DNA of 64,000 nt from Apirhabdus apintestini (GTDB lineage: Bacteria > Pseudomonadota > Gammaproteobacteria > Enterobacterales > Enterobacteriaceae), in contig CP138906.1 in NCBI GenBank assembly GCA_033977085.1, positions 1,736,001 through 1,800,000 of the forward strand, in the 5' to 3' direction. Under the pieces are notes generated by a model. It saw only the letters and a list, made by a program, of their open reading frames with translations. It was not told the origin of the DNA and searched no databases. Position numbers and translations under genes: made by a program. Positions 42,027 through 53,688 of this stretch are shown here, piece by piece. Each line of letters begins with the position of its first letter. Within the stretch, counting starts at the first letter, position 1.

Positions 42027-43676
42027 ATGACCAACCAGAAATTCAATGTGGCTGAGTTAATGGAATTCGGCGTTGAAGATGAATTGAGCTATGAGTTAGA
42101 CCCCTGTGAACTTAAGCTCAAAGAGATGCGCGATGCTGAACCCGAACCGGAAGGCATTGAGGGGCTCCCTGCTTCGGACGCGCTAACGCCGGCGGATCGT
42201 TATCTGGAACTGTTTGAACACGTGCAGGCGGCACGCATTTTTGCCGATAGTAAAACCTTCCCTGACTGCGCGCCGCGCCTCGATCCGCTGGATGTCCTTA
42301 TCCGGTACCGCCGTATGCGCCACCGTCCGGAATTCGACTTGCGTCAGTTTGTCGAGCAGCACTTTTGGCTGCCTGAGGCACAGAAGCAAAACTATGTTTC
42401 CGATCCTGAAATGTCGCTCAAAGAACACATTGACAGCCTGTGGCCGGTGCTGACCCGTGAACCTCACGATCATATTCCGTGGTCTTCACTGCTGGCGCTG
42501 CCCCAGGCCTATATCGTGCCCGGCGGGCGCTTTGGCGAAACTTATTACTGGGATTCTTACTTTACGATGCTGGGGCTTGCTGAAAGCGGACGCGACGATT
42601 TACTGCGCTGTATGGCCGATAATTTCGCATGGATGATTGAAACCTACGGTCATATCCCTAACGGCAACCGGACCTATTATCTGAGCCGTTCTCAGCCGCC
42701 TGTATTCGCGCTGATGGTCGAGCTGTTTGAAGAAGACGGCGTGCGCGGCGCCCGGCGCTATCTGGATCACCTGCGCCAGGAATACGCTTTTTGGATGGAC
42801 GGCGCCGAATCGCTGACCCTGAATCAGGCTTACCGGCACGCAGTGCGTATGCCGGACGGCAGCCTGCTTAACCGCTATTGGGACGATCGCGACACGCCCC
42901 GCGACGAATCCTGGCGCGAAGATGTCGAAACCGCCCGTCGCTCCAGGCGCCCGGCGAATGAAGTATATCGAGACCTGCGCGCAGGAGCCGCCTCCGGCTG
43001 GGACTATTCATCGCGCTGGCTGCGCAATACCGATCGTCTCGCCAGCATTCGGACCACCCAATTTATTCCGGTCGATCTTAATGCATTGCTGTACAAACTG
43101 GAGAACACGATAGCAAATATCTCTGCGCTCAACGGCGAAAAAGACGAGCAGGCGCGTTTCCATGCCAAAGCGTCCGCGCGTCGCGACGCCATGACGCGCT
43201 ATTTGTGGGACGATGAAAAAGGCTGCTATCGCGATTACGACTGGCGCCGTCAGCAGCCGGCGCTGTTTTCAGCGGCCAGTATTGTGCCGCTGTACGTTGA
43301 GTTAGCCACTCCCGATCAGGCGCGCCGCGTCGCGGACGCCGTGCGCACGCGTTTGCTCACCCCCGGCGGCATCCTGGCAACAGAATATGATACCGGCGAG
43401 CAGTGGGATAAACCAAACGGCTGGGCGCCGCTGCAGTGGATGGCTATTCAGGGGCTGAAACGCTACGGGCACGATCTGTTGGGCGACGAAATCGCCCGCC
43501 GCTGGTTGAAAACCGTTAACCTGGTTTATCAACAGCGTCACAAACTTATTGAAAAATATCATATTGCCGACAGTAGTCCGCACGAAGGCGGCGGCGGCGA
43601 ATATCCGCTTCAAGATGGATTTGGCTGGACCAACGGCGTTGTGCGGCGGTTAATCGGCCTGTATGGCGAACCATAA
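42027..43676 (+). CDS. treF: TreF, cytoplasmic trehalase
   Basis: TreF hydrolyses trehalose to two glucose molecules in the cytoplasm (glycoside hydrolase family 37). Both family signatures are intact: PGGRFGETYYWDSYF near residue 160 and QWDKPNGWAPLQW near 450, together with the Gly-rich GGGGEYPLQDGFGWTNG near the C-terminus that holds the catalytic base region. No signal peptide is present, unlike TreA. The ATG at 42027 is preferred to a GTG inside the GGAGGT ribosome binding site and gives 549 residues, the length of E. coli TreF. The frame is complete. Confidence 0.96.
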   Translation: MTNQKFNVAELMEFGVEDELSYELDPCELKLKEMRDAEPEPEGIEGLPASDALTPADRYLELFEHVQAARIFADSKTFPDCAPRLDPLDVLIRYRRMRHRPEFDLRQFVEQHFWLPEAQKQNYVSDPEMSLKEHIDSLWPVLTREPHDHIPWSSLLALPQAYIVPGGRFGETYYWDSYFTMLGLAESGRDDLLRCMADNFAWMIETYGHIPNGNRTYYLSRSQPPVFALMVELFEEDGVRGARRYLDHLRQEYAFWMDGAESLTLNQAYRHAVRMPDGSLLNRYWDDRDTPRDESWREDVETARRSRRPANEVYRDLRAGAASGWDYSSRWLRNTDRLASIRTTQFIPVDLNALLYKLENTIANISALNGEKDEQARFHAKASARRDAMTRYLWDDEKGCYRDYDWRRQQPALFSAASIVPLYVELATPDQARRVADAVRTRLLTPGGILATEYDTGEQWDKPNGWAPLQWMAIQGLKRYGHDLLGDEIARRWLKTVNLVYQQRHKLIEKYHIADSSPHEGGGGEYPLQDGFGWTNGVVRRLIGLYGEP

Positions 43677-43689
43677 TCATCACCGCTTT

Positions 43690-43715
43690 GCCTGCGCGGC
43701 GCGCTCCGCGCAGGC
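43690..43715. terminator. Hairpin downstream of treF
   Basis: GCCTGCGCG and CGCGCAGGC form a nine-pair GC stem with an eight-base loop, followed by the pyrimidine tract CTCTCTCCTTCTTTTCCC. It starts 13 bases after the treF stop. Confidence 0.7.
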
Positions 43716-43926
43716 CTCTCTCCTTCTTTTCCCTCAATCTGCTTTCTCTTATAGCTATCGGCAGCGCTTTCTGCTGAAAGTAACGTCGTCGCTAACTTCA
43801 ACCTTAAGTCAATAGACCGCCTGTCGCTAAACGCTCGTCACGAAATGGCAAAACGTAAGGACGCGCCTGCGCGCAAATGAAATCGCAGCAGGACGCTGCG
43901 TTAATAAAAAGCAAAAGGCGACCACT

Positions 43927-44466
43927 ATGAAAAAGATTCTCCCATTATCCGCACTGACCCTTGCCATGACATTAGGCGCATTTTCTGGCGCAGCTCAGGC
44001 CGCAGCCGGTGACAGCAGCGTTGCTGTCAACTATGCCCAAAGCCACTTTAACCACACACACGGCGATGATGCGAAAGGCGCCCAGATTCAATATCGTTAT
44101 GAAACTGACGATGAGTGGGGAGTGATGGGTGCGGTTACCTATACCGGGGCAACCTTCGACGATAGCGCTTCGCACGGCGTGGGACGAGGCCATGGCGATC
44201 ACCATTACTTCTCACTTAAAGCCGGCCCTACTTACCGTATTAACGACTGGGCCAGCGTGTACGGCGATATAGGCTACGGTTATGCGCGCAGCAAATACAA
44301 TACGCCAGTGCGACACACCACCAGCAGCGACTCAATGTTTATCTACGGTGCCGGATTACAATTTAACCCCTATCAGGATTGGGTTATCGATGCAGGCTAT
44401 GAATACGGTACGGCGGGCGATATTCAGGTAGGAACCTGGAACCTTGGCGTTGGCTATCGTTTCTAA
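43927..44466 (+). CDS. Ail/OmpX-family outer-membrane protein
   Basis: Ail/Lom/OmpX/PagC proteins are eight-stranded outer-membrane barrels with long loops that can mediate adhesion or serum resistance. The 179-residue intact frame has a typical signal peptide cleaved after AAQA (about residue 26). Barrel strands alternate through IQYRYETDDEWGVMGAVTYTG, FSLKAGPTYRINDWASVYGDI and WVIDAGYEYG, and the C-terminal strand ends GVGYRF with terminal Phe. Loop regions are unusually rich in His (SHFNHTHGDD, RGHGDHHYF), which could bind metal. GGCGACCACT precedes the ATG. A terminator follows. Confidence 0.9.
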   Translation: MKKILPLSALTLAMTLGAFSGAAQAAAGDSSVAVNYAQSHFNHTHGDDAKGAQIQYRYETDDEWGVMGAVTYTGATFDDSASHGVGRGHGDHHYFSLKAGPTYRINDWASVYGDIGYGYARSKYNTPVRHTTSSDSMFIYGAGLQFNPYQDWVIDAGYEYGTAGDIQVGTWNLGVGYRF

Positions 44467-44492
44467 TACTGCGTGATACCTTCCAGAACCAG

Positions 44493-44520
44493 GCTGCCTT
44501 CATACTGAAGGCGGCTTTTT
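44493..44520 (+). terminator. Terminator of the Ail/OmpX-family gene
   Basis: GCTGCCTTC and GAAGGCGGC form a stem with one mismatch and a short loop, followed by TTTTTATC, 26 bases after the stop codon. Confidence 0.85.
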
Positions 44521-44680
44521 ATCCCTTTAGACGGTATTTTCCCCATAAGAAAGCCAGTACCGGACTATTGCACTTAATATCATAGTAATACCCCATGTTA
44601 CCTCTTTGAATGCCGCTTTTTTAACTGACAGTAAAAGTCCACTGGGTGAAAAGCCCCAAAAAGCCAAACGGCAAGCGGGC
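44521..44680 (-). repeat. Possible dispersed repeat sequence
   Basis: Read on the minus strand this stretch has small open frames with a HPVDFYCQLKK-type reading and a tract TTTTACTGTCAGTTAAAAAAGC that resembles two further tracts at 47529-47549 and 47695-47716. Similar short pseudo-coding repeats are scattered in enterobacterial intergenic regions; that link is from memory. It is bounded by the IS3 relic on the right. Confidence 0.35.
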
Positions 44681-44803
44681 TGTATTACGCAGTCAGATTC
44701 TGGAACGACATCACATCTGTTACCAACGGTGCAAAACTGATCCACCCCAGCGGTTGAAAACTGATCCAGGGGTTAATCTGCTCCTCTGAATACAGGGGAG
44801 CTT

Positions 44804-45821
<1,018 letters not shown>

Positions 45822-45825
<4 letters not shown>

Positions 45826-46605
45826 TGGTCGAACTACAACATCAACGGCTGATGGTGCTTGCTGAACAGCTCCAGGCTGGACAGCCTTATCGGCGCGGCG
45901 CCGGCACTGTCGCAACAGGCAGTGGATCAGGAATGGAGCTATATGGACTTCCTGGAGCACCTGCTACATGAGGAGAAACTGGCCCGGCATCAGCGTAAAC
46001 AGGCGATGTACACGCGGATGGCAGCCTTCCCGGCGGTGAAGACGTTCGAGGAATACGACTTCACCTTCGCCACCGGCGCACCTCAGAAGCAAATCCAGTC
46101 GCTGCGTTCCCTGAGCTTCATCGAACGTAACGAAAACATCGTGTTGCTGGGCCCCTCGGGCGTGGGGAAAACACATCTGGCGATAGCCATGGGCTACGAG
46201 GCAGTACGGGCGGGCATCAAGGTTCGCTTCACAACAGCAGCGGACCTGCTGTTACAGTTGTCGACTTCCCAGCGTCAGGGGCGTTACAAAACGACACTCA
46301 ATCGCGGTGTCATGGCCCCCAAACTGCTCATCATCGACGAAATAGGCTATCTGCCGTTCAGCCAGGAAGAGGCAAAGCTGTTCTTCCAGGTCATTGCCAA
46401 ACGTTACGAAAAGAGCGCGATGATCCTGACCTCTAACCTGCCGTTCGGGCAGTGGGACCAGACGTTCGCGGGTGATGCAGCCCTGACATCGGCAATGCTG
46501 GACCGGATCTTACATCACTCACACGTAGTCCAGATAAAAGGAGAGAGCTATCGACTGAAGCAGAAACGAAAGGCCGGGGTTATAGCGGAAGCTAATCCTG
46601 AGTAA
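45822..46605 (+). pseudogene. istB: IstB helper ATPase, IS21 copy 2, N-terminal frameshift
   Basis: Identical to copy 1 over the AAA+ core (GPSGVGKTHLA, LLIIDEIGYLP). Near 45870 one extra G (CTCCAGGCTGGAC for CTCCAGCTGGAC) separates the first 18 codons from the rest. A restart inside would keep the ATPase domain. The reading LDSLIGAAPALSQQAVDQEW that follows is the normal family sequence. Confidence 0.88.
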
Positions 46606-47528
46606 GCAAGGTGGATCAATATTAGACCGTTGGTGGTGACGGTAAGTGGATCACTTTTTACCCGTTGTTGACAACATCAGCCATGGCTCTGCTGGCGCAA
46701 GAAGTATCGCCACTATGGCAACAACCCTTGAAGGCTTCAGAATGGGGCGCTGGCTTGCTGGCAGGCTCATGAAAGAACCGGGACGGGTGAGTTGTCAGCA
46801 ACCCACCCACCGGTATAAATGTGGTGGTCATGAACACATCCCTATCCCAAATCACCCTGAGCGACAGTTCGCAGTGACAGAGCCTAATCAGGTGCGGCGA
46901 TGTGACGTATATCCGGGCAGGCACTGGGCTTACCTCGCCGTTGTGCTCGATTTTTTCGCCAGAAAACCGGCAGGCCAGCAATGTCATTCTCACCGGACAG
47001 CAGGCTAACCATCAAAGCGCTGGAAATGGCGTGGGAAACCCGAGGTAAACCAGCAGGAGTGATGTTCCACAGTGACCAGGATAGCCACTACACAAGCAGG
47101 CAGTTACTGTAGCTACTGTGGCGTTACCGGATCAGGCAAAGTATGAGCCGACGTGGAAACCGCCGGGACAACAGCCCGATGGAACACTTCTTTAGAAGTC
47201 TGAAAAACGAGTGGGTGCCAGTGACAGGCTATATAAACTTTAGCGAAGCAGCTCATGCGATCGCAGACTATATCGTCCGGTATTACAGTTCGCCAAGGCC
47301 GCATGACGATAACGGTGGATTACCCCCAAACGAATCGGAAAACCGATACTGGAAAAACGCTAAAGCCGTGGCCAGTTTTAGTTGACCACTTCAGTTTTAC
47401 CATGGCATAGCACATGCGAGAATTTACCGATGATTAAGTCCTTATCAAGTGTGTACAACCTATTCAGATTTTCCCATGAGTTGCATGGCTGACAGGGCCA
47501 AATACTGAATGCCACGTCCTGGGATGTC

Positions 47529-47573
47529 GCTTTAAATTAGCAGTAAAAATCCGCCTTCATAGAAGGCGCATTG
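47529..47573 (-). terminator. Terminator-like hairpin, first of two similar modules
   Basis: On the minus strand GCGCCTTCTATGAAGGCG forms a hairpin followed by GATTTTTACTGCTAATTTAAAGC. The tail repeats, with two differences in 21 bases, the tail of the hairpin at 47695-47744. Confidence 0.6.
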
Positions 47574-47694
47574 CTTTGATGCCCCAGAGGGGCATACCAA
47601 ATTCCTTAAAAAAGTCTCTGCCAGTCTTATGAGATTTAAATCCCAAAACAGCAAGGCAAAGCCAAACCTGTTGATGACCACGTTCACAGGGCGT

Positions 47695-47744
47695 GGCTTT
47701 AAATTGGCAATAAAAAGCGGCCCTTCTGTTACCAAAAGGGCCGC
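47695..47744 (-). terminator. Terminator of the chemoreceptor gene, second similar module
   Basis: On the minus strand AGCGGCCCTT and AAGGGCCGCT form a ten-pair perfect stem followed by TTTTTATTGCCAATTTAAAGCC. It is the first hairpin downstream of the chemoreceptor stop at 47787. Confidence 0.85.
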
Positions 47745-47786
47745 TGGCACTCTATCTATAGTGATATTACGAACTACTCCGTTACA

Positions 47787-49366
47787 TCACAGCGCGGATG
47801 CGAGGTATGACTCTTGTTGTGTACCGCTCTCGCTAAGCCTGAATGCGGCTACCGCGTCGGTAAGATGATGTACCTGCTCTTCCAGCGAACCGGAGGCGGC
47901 AGCGGATTTTTGTACCAGTACCGTATTTTGCTGGGTGACGCTGTCCATTTCCGTCACGGCTTTTTCAATCTGGCTAATGCCGCTGCTTTGCTCATTCGAT
48001 GCGGTAGAAATATGCTCCATCAACACATTTACCTGGCTGACCGAAGCGATAATGGCGCTCATAGCCTCAACGGAACGGCTGACCTGATCGGAACCGGTAT
48101 TAATATTGGTGGCGGACTCAGAAATCAGGCCTTCAATCTCTTTGGCTGCAACCGCACTTCGCTGCGCGAGGTTGCGAACTTCTGCGGCAACAACCGCGAA
48201 ACCACGCCCCTGCTCGCCTGCCCGCGCGGCTTCTACCGCGGCGTTTAGCGCCAAAATATTGGTCTGAAATGCAATGCCATTAATAACCGAAGTGATCTCT
48301 TCAATTTTCCTCGAACTGTCGCTTATTCGCTCCATCGAGACAATAACTTCTTTAGAAACCCGCTCTCCGGTCCGGGCATTATCTACAGCTTCATTGGTGA
48401 GGCGGCAAGCCTTAAATACATTACTGGTATTTTGTTTAACCGTGGCACCCAACTGCTCCATACTGGCGGCGGTTTCAGTCAGCGCCGCGGCCAGCTGCTC
48501 GGTACGCGAAGCAAGATCGCTATTTCCAACGGCAATTTCCTGCGAGGCCTGTGATACCATACCGGTCGCATTACGCACTCTGGCAATAATCTCCGCCAGC
48601 GAATAGCGCATTTGCTCCATAGTGCCAATCGAGCTCTTTTATTTCACTGCTGGCGCTGATATTAGTCGGCACCTGTTTATCCAGGCTGCCTTCCGCTATC
48701 TGGCTGCAATAATTTTTTGCTTCTCCCAGCGGGTTAAGCACATAGCGCTTCAAAAATAGCAGGATAGCAATTGCCACGGCCAGAAACAGTCCGCCAAACA
48801 CAATCAGCAGGCAAACACCGGTAATAAAATGATTCTGCGCGTCGCTATTCAGCGCCTTCGCATACGCTTCATGCCGCGCGAGAACGCGGTCCAGAACAAT
48901 CTCATACTGCCGGTCCAGGCGCGCCACATTAGGGATCAGGCTTTTAAAACGTAGCTGATCGTTATCTGCTGCGGCATCAAGCAGCGGCTGAATAGCCTGC
49001 TGGCGATAAGCCAGATACGCCTTGCGATAGGCATTCTTATCGGCCGTTTCCCCTGCCAGCTCCGGCGCGTCAATGTAAGCCTGGAAGGCCGCATCGGCTT
49101 TTTCCGCCGCGAGTTTCACCCCGTCCAGCGTAGCTTTGGTCCGTAAATCATTACTCTCCATTTCTTTCATATATTCCATCACACGCACGCGCAGAGTACG
49201 GCTGTGGTTGATGGGATCGATAATAGACAGCACAACGCGGATCTCTTTATTCACCGTATTCAACGATTGATTACTGCGAGACAGTAGCCAAATACTGACA
49301 ATAACACTGGTGAAAAAAGCACAAACAGCACAAACATAACAAACAGCGAGGATTTTTTAGTGACAT
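47787..49366 (-). pseudogene. Methyl-accepting chemotaxis protein, several frameshifts
   Basis: Chemoreceptors of this class sense small molecules through a periplasmic four-helix bundle and control CheA. After an N-terminal membrane segment (out of frame, FVMFVLFVLFSPVLLSVFG), a helical periplasmic domain follows, then TM2 (CLLIVFGGLFLAVAIAILLFL), a HAMP region (LKRYVLNPLGEAKNY) and the signalling hairpin with the invariant INGIAFQTNILALNAAVEAA and GRGFAVVAAEVRNLA. Methylation segments are visible (ALTETAASMEQL). Frameshifts lie in the A run near 49352, near 49270 and near 48625. The C-terminus lacks a NWETF-type CheR tether. The locus corresponds to that of trg in E. coli, but the sequence is not clearly Trg. 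Confidence 0.85.
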
Positions 49367-49655
49367 AGAGGCATCCCTGACGGAGTAAGAGTCAATGACA
49401 CTATCGGCCAGAAGCCCATTTTTCTGAGATGATTACCCTGTAAAGTTTCTTAAAAACAGGTAATTGTCATTAATTGCTGTAATTATGCGTGCCCTATCAC
49501 GGTAAAAATAAATTCACACCCAGCCAAATCTATTATGCCCGACCAGCGGTTAGCATTGAGAAAGTGGTCATATTCAGCACCTAATCGCCACAATACGCAC
49601 CTGCTGACGCGACGCGCCAGCAGAACTGCATTAGCGTCACTTCATGATTTGCCGA

Positions 49656-50690
49656 TCAGGATGACACATCATCCGGCCCTACGCGCACAACGACTTTACC
49701 AAAGTTGTTGCCTTCCAGTAGTCCTGTGAAAGCCTGAGGCGCCTGCGCCAATCCTTCGATAACCTGCTCCCGATAATGAATTTTCCCTGGTGCAGCAGCG
49801 GGCGCATTCCGGTCAAAAATTCCGCGTGACGTTCACCGTAGTCAAGCCCAATGATAAACCCCTGAATACGAAGCCTCTTTTTCAGAATAGCGCTCATTAG
49901 CTGCGGCAGCCTATCCGGCCCGCCCGATAGCGCGATCGCATTGTAACCGGATACCAGCCCACACACCGGAATACGTGCGTTCGCATTCAGCAGCGGCAGC
50001 ACCGCATCAAAAACCTTACCGCCAACATTTTCGTAATAGATATCAATGCCCCGTGGGCACGCCTGCTGCAACCGTTGAGCAAAATCACCGGCGCGATGGT
50101 CGAGGCAGGCCTCAAAGCCCAGCGTTTCCTGCGCATAACGACATTTTTGTGCTCCCCGGCCACCCCAACCACCCGACATCCCTTTAGCCTGGCCAACTGA
50201 CCAACGGTAGCGCCTACCGGGCCGGTAGCGGCTGCAACCACCAGCGTCTCTCCCGGTTTTGGCTGGCCAATATCGTGCAATCCCATCCAGGCGGTAAAGC
50301 CCGGCATACCCAGTATTCCGAGATACCATGAGCGCGGTTGCGATGCGTCATCCAGTTTCATCAGCCCCTGTCCATCTGATATGGCGTAGGTCTGCCAGCC
50401 GGAGTATGCCAGCACCCATTCCCTGGCTGATAATCAGGATGTCGGGATAATTCTATCCGGCAAATCGTGCCTCCGGGCATCGTAGCGCCAATAGCCAGCG
50501 GCGGCGCGTACGACGGTTCGTCGCTCATTCGCCCGCGCATATAAGGGTCCAGCGACAGCCAGATCGTGCGCATTAACACTTCTCCCTCTTCCGGTTCAGG
50601 GCACGGCTCGGTTTCCAGCCGGAAGTTTTGTGGCAATGGCACTCCATGGGGTCGGGATGCCAGTACCCAGCGCTGGTTTTCAGTATGCAT
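49656..50690 (-). pseudogene. curA: CurA (YncB), NADPH-dependent curcumin/alkenal reductase, three frameshifts
   Basis: CurA is a medium-chain zinc-independent alkenal/one oxidoreductase. The pieces RWVLASRPHGVPLPQNFRLE, LSLDPYMRGRMSDEPSY, LGMPGFTAWMGLHDIGQPK, the NADPH-binding VVAAATGPVGATVGQLARLKG and YYENVGGKVFDAVLPLLN match E. coli CurA in order. The ATG at 50690 has AGGAGGT upstream. One base is missing near 50425, one near 50150 and one near 49770; restored, the protein is 345 residues, the E. coli length, with the end at 49656-49658 (VRVGPDDVSS). Confidence 0.9.
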
Positions 50691-50743
50691 CTATACCTCC
50701 TGTATCTCATTATCACTTAACGCCTGCTCACCGGGCGTTAGGG

Positions 50744-51312
50744 TTAAAATCCGCCTGGGACAGCGTCCGTGCTCGTATGGCCTCCATGAAGAGATTCAGC
50801 TTCCCATACATTCCAAGTAGCCAACTGCGCCAGGCAAAATTTAGTCATATATCTTTTAGCATAGGGCGAATAACGGCGCTGTTGCTCCGCGATCCACGCT
50901 CGGCTGATTTCATGCTGCAGGTCTTTGGTTACGGCTCTGGCCAAATAAGCGAGAGTGTGTACGGTACGAAGAGGCACGGCAGTAGCGGCGAATGCCCAGG
51001 CACAGGCGCTACAGGCAGGCATGCGCTCAACAGGGACTCGAAGCCGCTGGCTAACGCTGTTAGCCGTATTTTCGAGATAGCGCTGCCAGCCGTTATTGGT
51101 GGTGAGGAGAAGTTTAGCGGGACGGAGTATATACATGGCACAGAGTATAGAGCGGAGCTTCGTTCATGCAAATTTCCGAAGCTGCGCTGCAGACGCGCTA
51201 TATCCACAATCGACCAGAATGTTCTGGCTACAAATTCACGATATCTGGCATCCCAGCAGGGATTTTTTATCGCCATATTTACGCATTCGTTAATATCTGA
51301 CGCACCGGTCAC
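50744..51312 (-). pseudogene. Unrecognised gene, apparently frameshifted
   Basis: Two overlapping minus-strand frames join near 51125 into a continuous protein-like sequence of about 190 residues (MAIKNPCWDARYREFVARTF at the start, WQRYLENTANSVSQRLRVP and RYSPYAKRYMTKFCLAQLA later). The composition is Arg-rich and contains a Cys-Ala-rich segment (ACSACAWAFAATAVPL). I do not recognise the family and cannot exclude that the frames are chance. Confidence 0.3.
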
Positions 51313-51453
51313 CGCTTGGCTAAGGTTCGATTATCTCAAAATCACATGAAGTACCCTTGTAGAAACTCACTGCGCAGCACATAATGAAAATATCTATAAC
51401 TCAATGATATTATTAAATTAAAACTTTAATTTCAGGTTAGCCAACTCTGCCGC

Positions 51454-51839
51454 GTGCGTTTAATAGTTTCGAAAAGAGAATTTGCAGCGGAGGCAATAGC
51501 TGAGGCTGGTTTGCTGCTGGCAAGCGTTGAAGATTGCGGCTCGCTGGAAAAGGACATCTCTGCCTTTCTCATGAAGTTACGGGCAACATTCCGCCATCCG
51601 TTAGTTCGGCGGATCCTGCCAGATATGCACGCCGAGCGCACCAGGAACGGCGAGCTTGCAAATATTCTTACTGAGCTTGCTGACCGTCGCCGCAAAATAG
51701 GCGTCGCGATATTTGAACGTGCCATTGCACGGGGGAATTATCTGCGGATTTGGATATTGAAAATGCACTGAGCCTGCTACCCGCTATGCTTTATTGGGAG
51801 ATTGTGGTGCTGGGAAAACCCGTTAGCCGTAAAAAATAG
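51454..51839 (+). pseudogene. C-terminal part of a TetR-family regulator
   Basis: The frame holds only the ligand-binding C-terminal domain of a TetR-type repressor: SLEKDISAFLMKLRATFRHP, RRILPDMHAERTRN, RRRKIGVAIFERAIARG, and then, after a one-base shift near 51735, LSADLDIENALSLLPAMLYW to PVSRKK with TAG at 51837. The N-terminal helix-turn-helix is missing; the upstream bases do not encode one. It therefore cannot bind DNA. It is not McbR, which E. coli has at this place. Confidence 0.7.
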
Positions 51840-52811
51840 AGCAGCAGGTCGAAAATATTACTCTTCTTCTCAAACACGGCAGGTGAAGAGCCGTTAATTC
51901 AATCTCAATTAAATTTGTTCGCAGGCATCAGATATATTTTTTAATGCGTGATGTGTAACGTTTTACTGATACTGATTAAAAATTTTACACGCGGCGGGCG
52001 CCCGGCCGCGAACACCACAGTAGTGTTTTAAGCCACTACAACGGTTCGAAAGATTACCGCCACTGACAATCAGCGCGATTAAGATGATAATTAGCCAGGA
52101 AATAGAGGTAAGGAGCGAATTTAATATTTCGCGTAAGTGTTAATTTAATACCGCGTAATTAAGCCTCGTGAATAATTGCGCTGGTATTGGCGCTACCCTT
52201 TCTATTTCTGCCCGTGACATATTGATAAAACCAACGTGATGGTCAAAGGCCGCCGGCAGCAGAAGCCGCACCGTTGATTTTATCTCTCCCGCGTCGTAAC
52301 AGCAAAACCGTCGTCTCCCGCCCTCTGGATAAAATCCTCAACAACGTGAGAAGCGGCAACCCCACTGTTTATCAATATGGATAAGCGCCCACCTAAGGCG
52401 CGCTTGCTGTGCTCAAACGCGAAGGGCGACGCCCGTCTAACGTTGAACACCGTTCGGAATAACGCCGGTGAATGCGATCGTGACAAACTAAAAAGACACC
52501 AGAAGCCACGGACTAAAATCCACGAAAACGGCTTACGCCATAACCAAAGGTATTGAGGTAATGCATGTATTACGTAAAGGCTGGTCCCTCAGCGTTTAAT
52601 TATGCCGCCCGGCCGGGCGAAATGCGTTTGTAAGCAGAATTTTAAAATGTACGGCGTTTGAATAAGGCAAAGTGCTACCTCATCGCAAACGTTACAACCG
52701 TATCCGAATAACCGCGTATAGATGACAACGGCATTATGCGTTTCAAAATCGCTTGCCGTAGCGGGCAGGCTTTCGGTAATACTGTATCGCCATAGTCAAT
52801 AAGGAGCCGTT
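51840..52811. other. Long gap between the TetR relic and mnaT
   Basis: About 970 bp with no supported gene. A 68-codon minus-strand ORF at 52280-52486 has no ribosome binding site and no recognised features. A GC hairpin (GCCGCCCGGCCGGGCG) lies near 52605. In E. coli ydcZ and mnaT follow here, but no ydcZ-like frame is visible. Confidence 0.4.
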
Positions 52812-53345
52812 ATGAAGATTCGCCACGCTGCGCTACAGGATGCCGCCGCTATCGCCGCTATTTATAATCACGCCGTATTACATACTGACACTATTTGGAG
52901 TGAGCAAGCGGTGGACAGTGATAATCGCAGTACCTGGATAACGCAGCGCCAGAGCGACGGTTATCCGGTGCTGATTTATGCCGATGAAGCGGGAAACGTC
53001 GCGGGTTATGCTTCCTACGGCGCCTGGCGCGCATTTGATGGATTTCGCTATACCGTTGAGCATTCCGTTTACGTGCATCCTGATCATCAGGGAAAAGGCG
53101 CCGGACGCGCGCTGCTGACACAGATTATCGCAGAGGCGCGCCAGGCCGGGATGCACATGATGGTGGCAGGTATAACGGCCACTAATCAGCCTTCACTGCA
53201 TTTACACCGCTCGCTGGGGTTTACTGAAACGGCGCATATGCCGCAGGTGGGAGCTAAATTTGGGCGCTGGCTCGATTTAACGTTTATGCAGTTGAAGCTG
53301 GACGAGTCGCGCGCACCTGGCGATGAGAAAAATGCGAAGAGATAG
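52812..53345 (+). CDS. mnaT: MnaT (YncA), L-methionine sulfoximine N-acetyltransferase
   Basis: MnaT is a GNAT-fold enzyme that acetylates methionine sulfoximine, methionine sulfone and similar amino acids. The frame is complete at 177 residues (E. coli 172). The acetyl-CoA pyrophosphate-binding motif HPDHQGKGAGRALL (about residues 93-106) and the N-terminal IRHAALQDAAAIAAIYNHAV are conserved, and the C-terminal FTETAHMPQVGAKFGRWLDLTFMQ is diagnostic of the pat/YncA group. AAGGAGCCGTT precedes the ATG. Confidence 0.94.
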   Translation: MKIRHAALQDAAAIAAIYNHAVLHTDTIWSEQAVDSDNRSTWITQRQSDGYPVLIYADEAGNVAGYASYGAWRAFDGFRYTVEHSVYVHPDHQGKGAGRALLTQIIAEARQAGMHMMVAGITATNQPSLHLHRSLGFTETAHMPQVGAKFGRWLDLTFMQLKLDESRAPGDEKNAKR

Positions 53346-53688
53346 CAAGTATTAATTCAAAAACGCTTCAGGGCAGCAAACGTTGATGAGACATTAACCC
53401 GTGCGGCGATCGGCCTGAGTTACGCCAGCCGCCGCCTGGAATTCCACTGCGGGAATAACCCCAGCCAGGAGCGGCGTTATCGTTAATGGGTAGCGCGCTG
53501 CGAGCGCCTCTCACTGATTGCACCTGTCCAAAACAGGTTCTTGCCATGGCGCTACCGGTTTTCAGATACAGGCTTCAATACCCCGGCCTCTGCGAAGCGA
53601 AAAGCGGCGCCCCACTATCGCCGCCGGTGGCTGAGAATAAGCGAACACAGCCAGCGGTGTAATCAGAAAATCTTCTCTTCAGCGACAG
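53346..53688. other. Gap between mnaT and the MscS-type gene
   Basis: About 340 bp separating convergent genes. No supported coding region; some plus-strand reading could be decayed coding sequence, but no family was recognised. Confidence 0.35.

Noticed and set aside
44527..44745. Minus-strand ORF across the IS21 copy 2 left end
   Set aside because: Composed of IS3 antisense and repeat-like sequence; not a gene.
52280..52486. Minus-strand 68-codon ORF in the gap before mnaT
   Set aside because: No initiation signal and no family; the surrounding 970 bp look non-coding.
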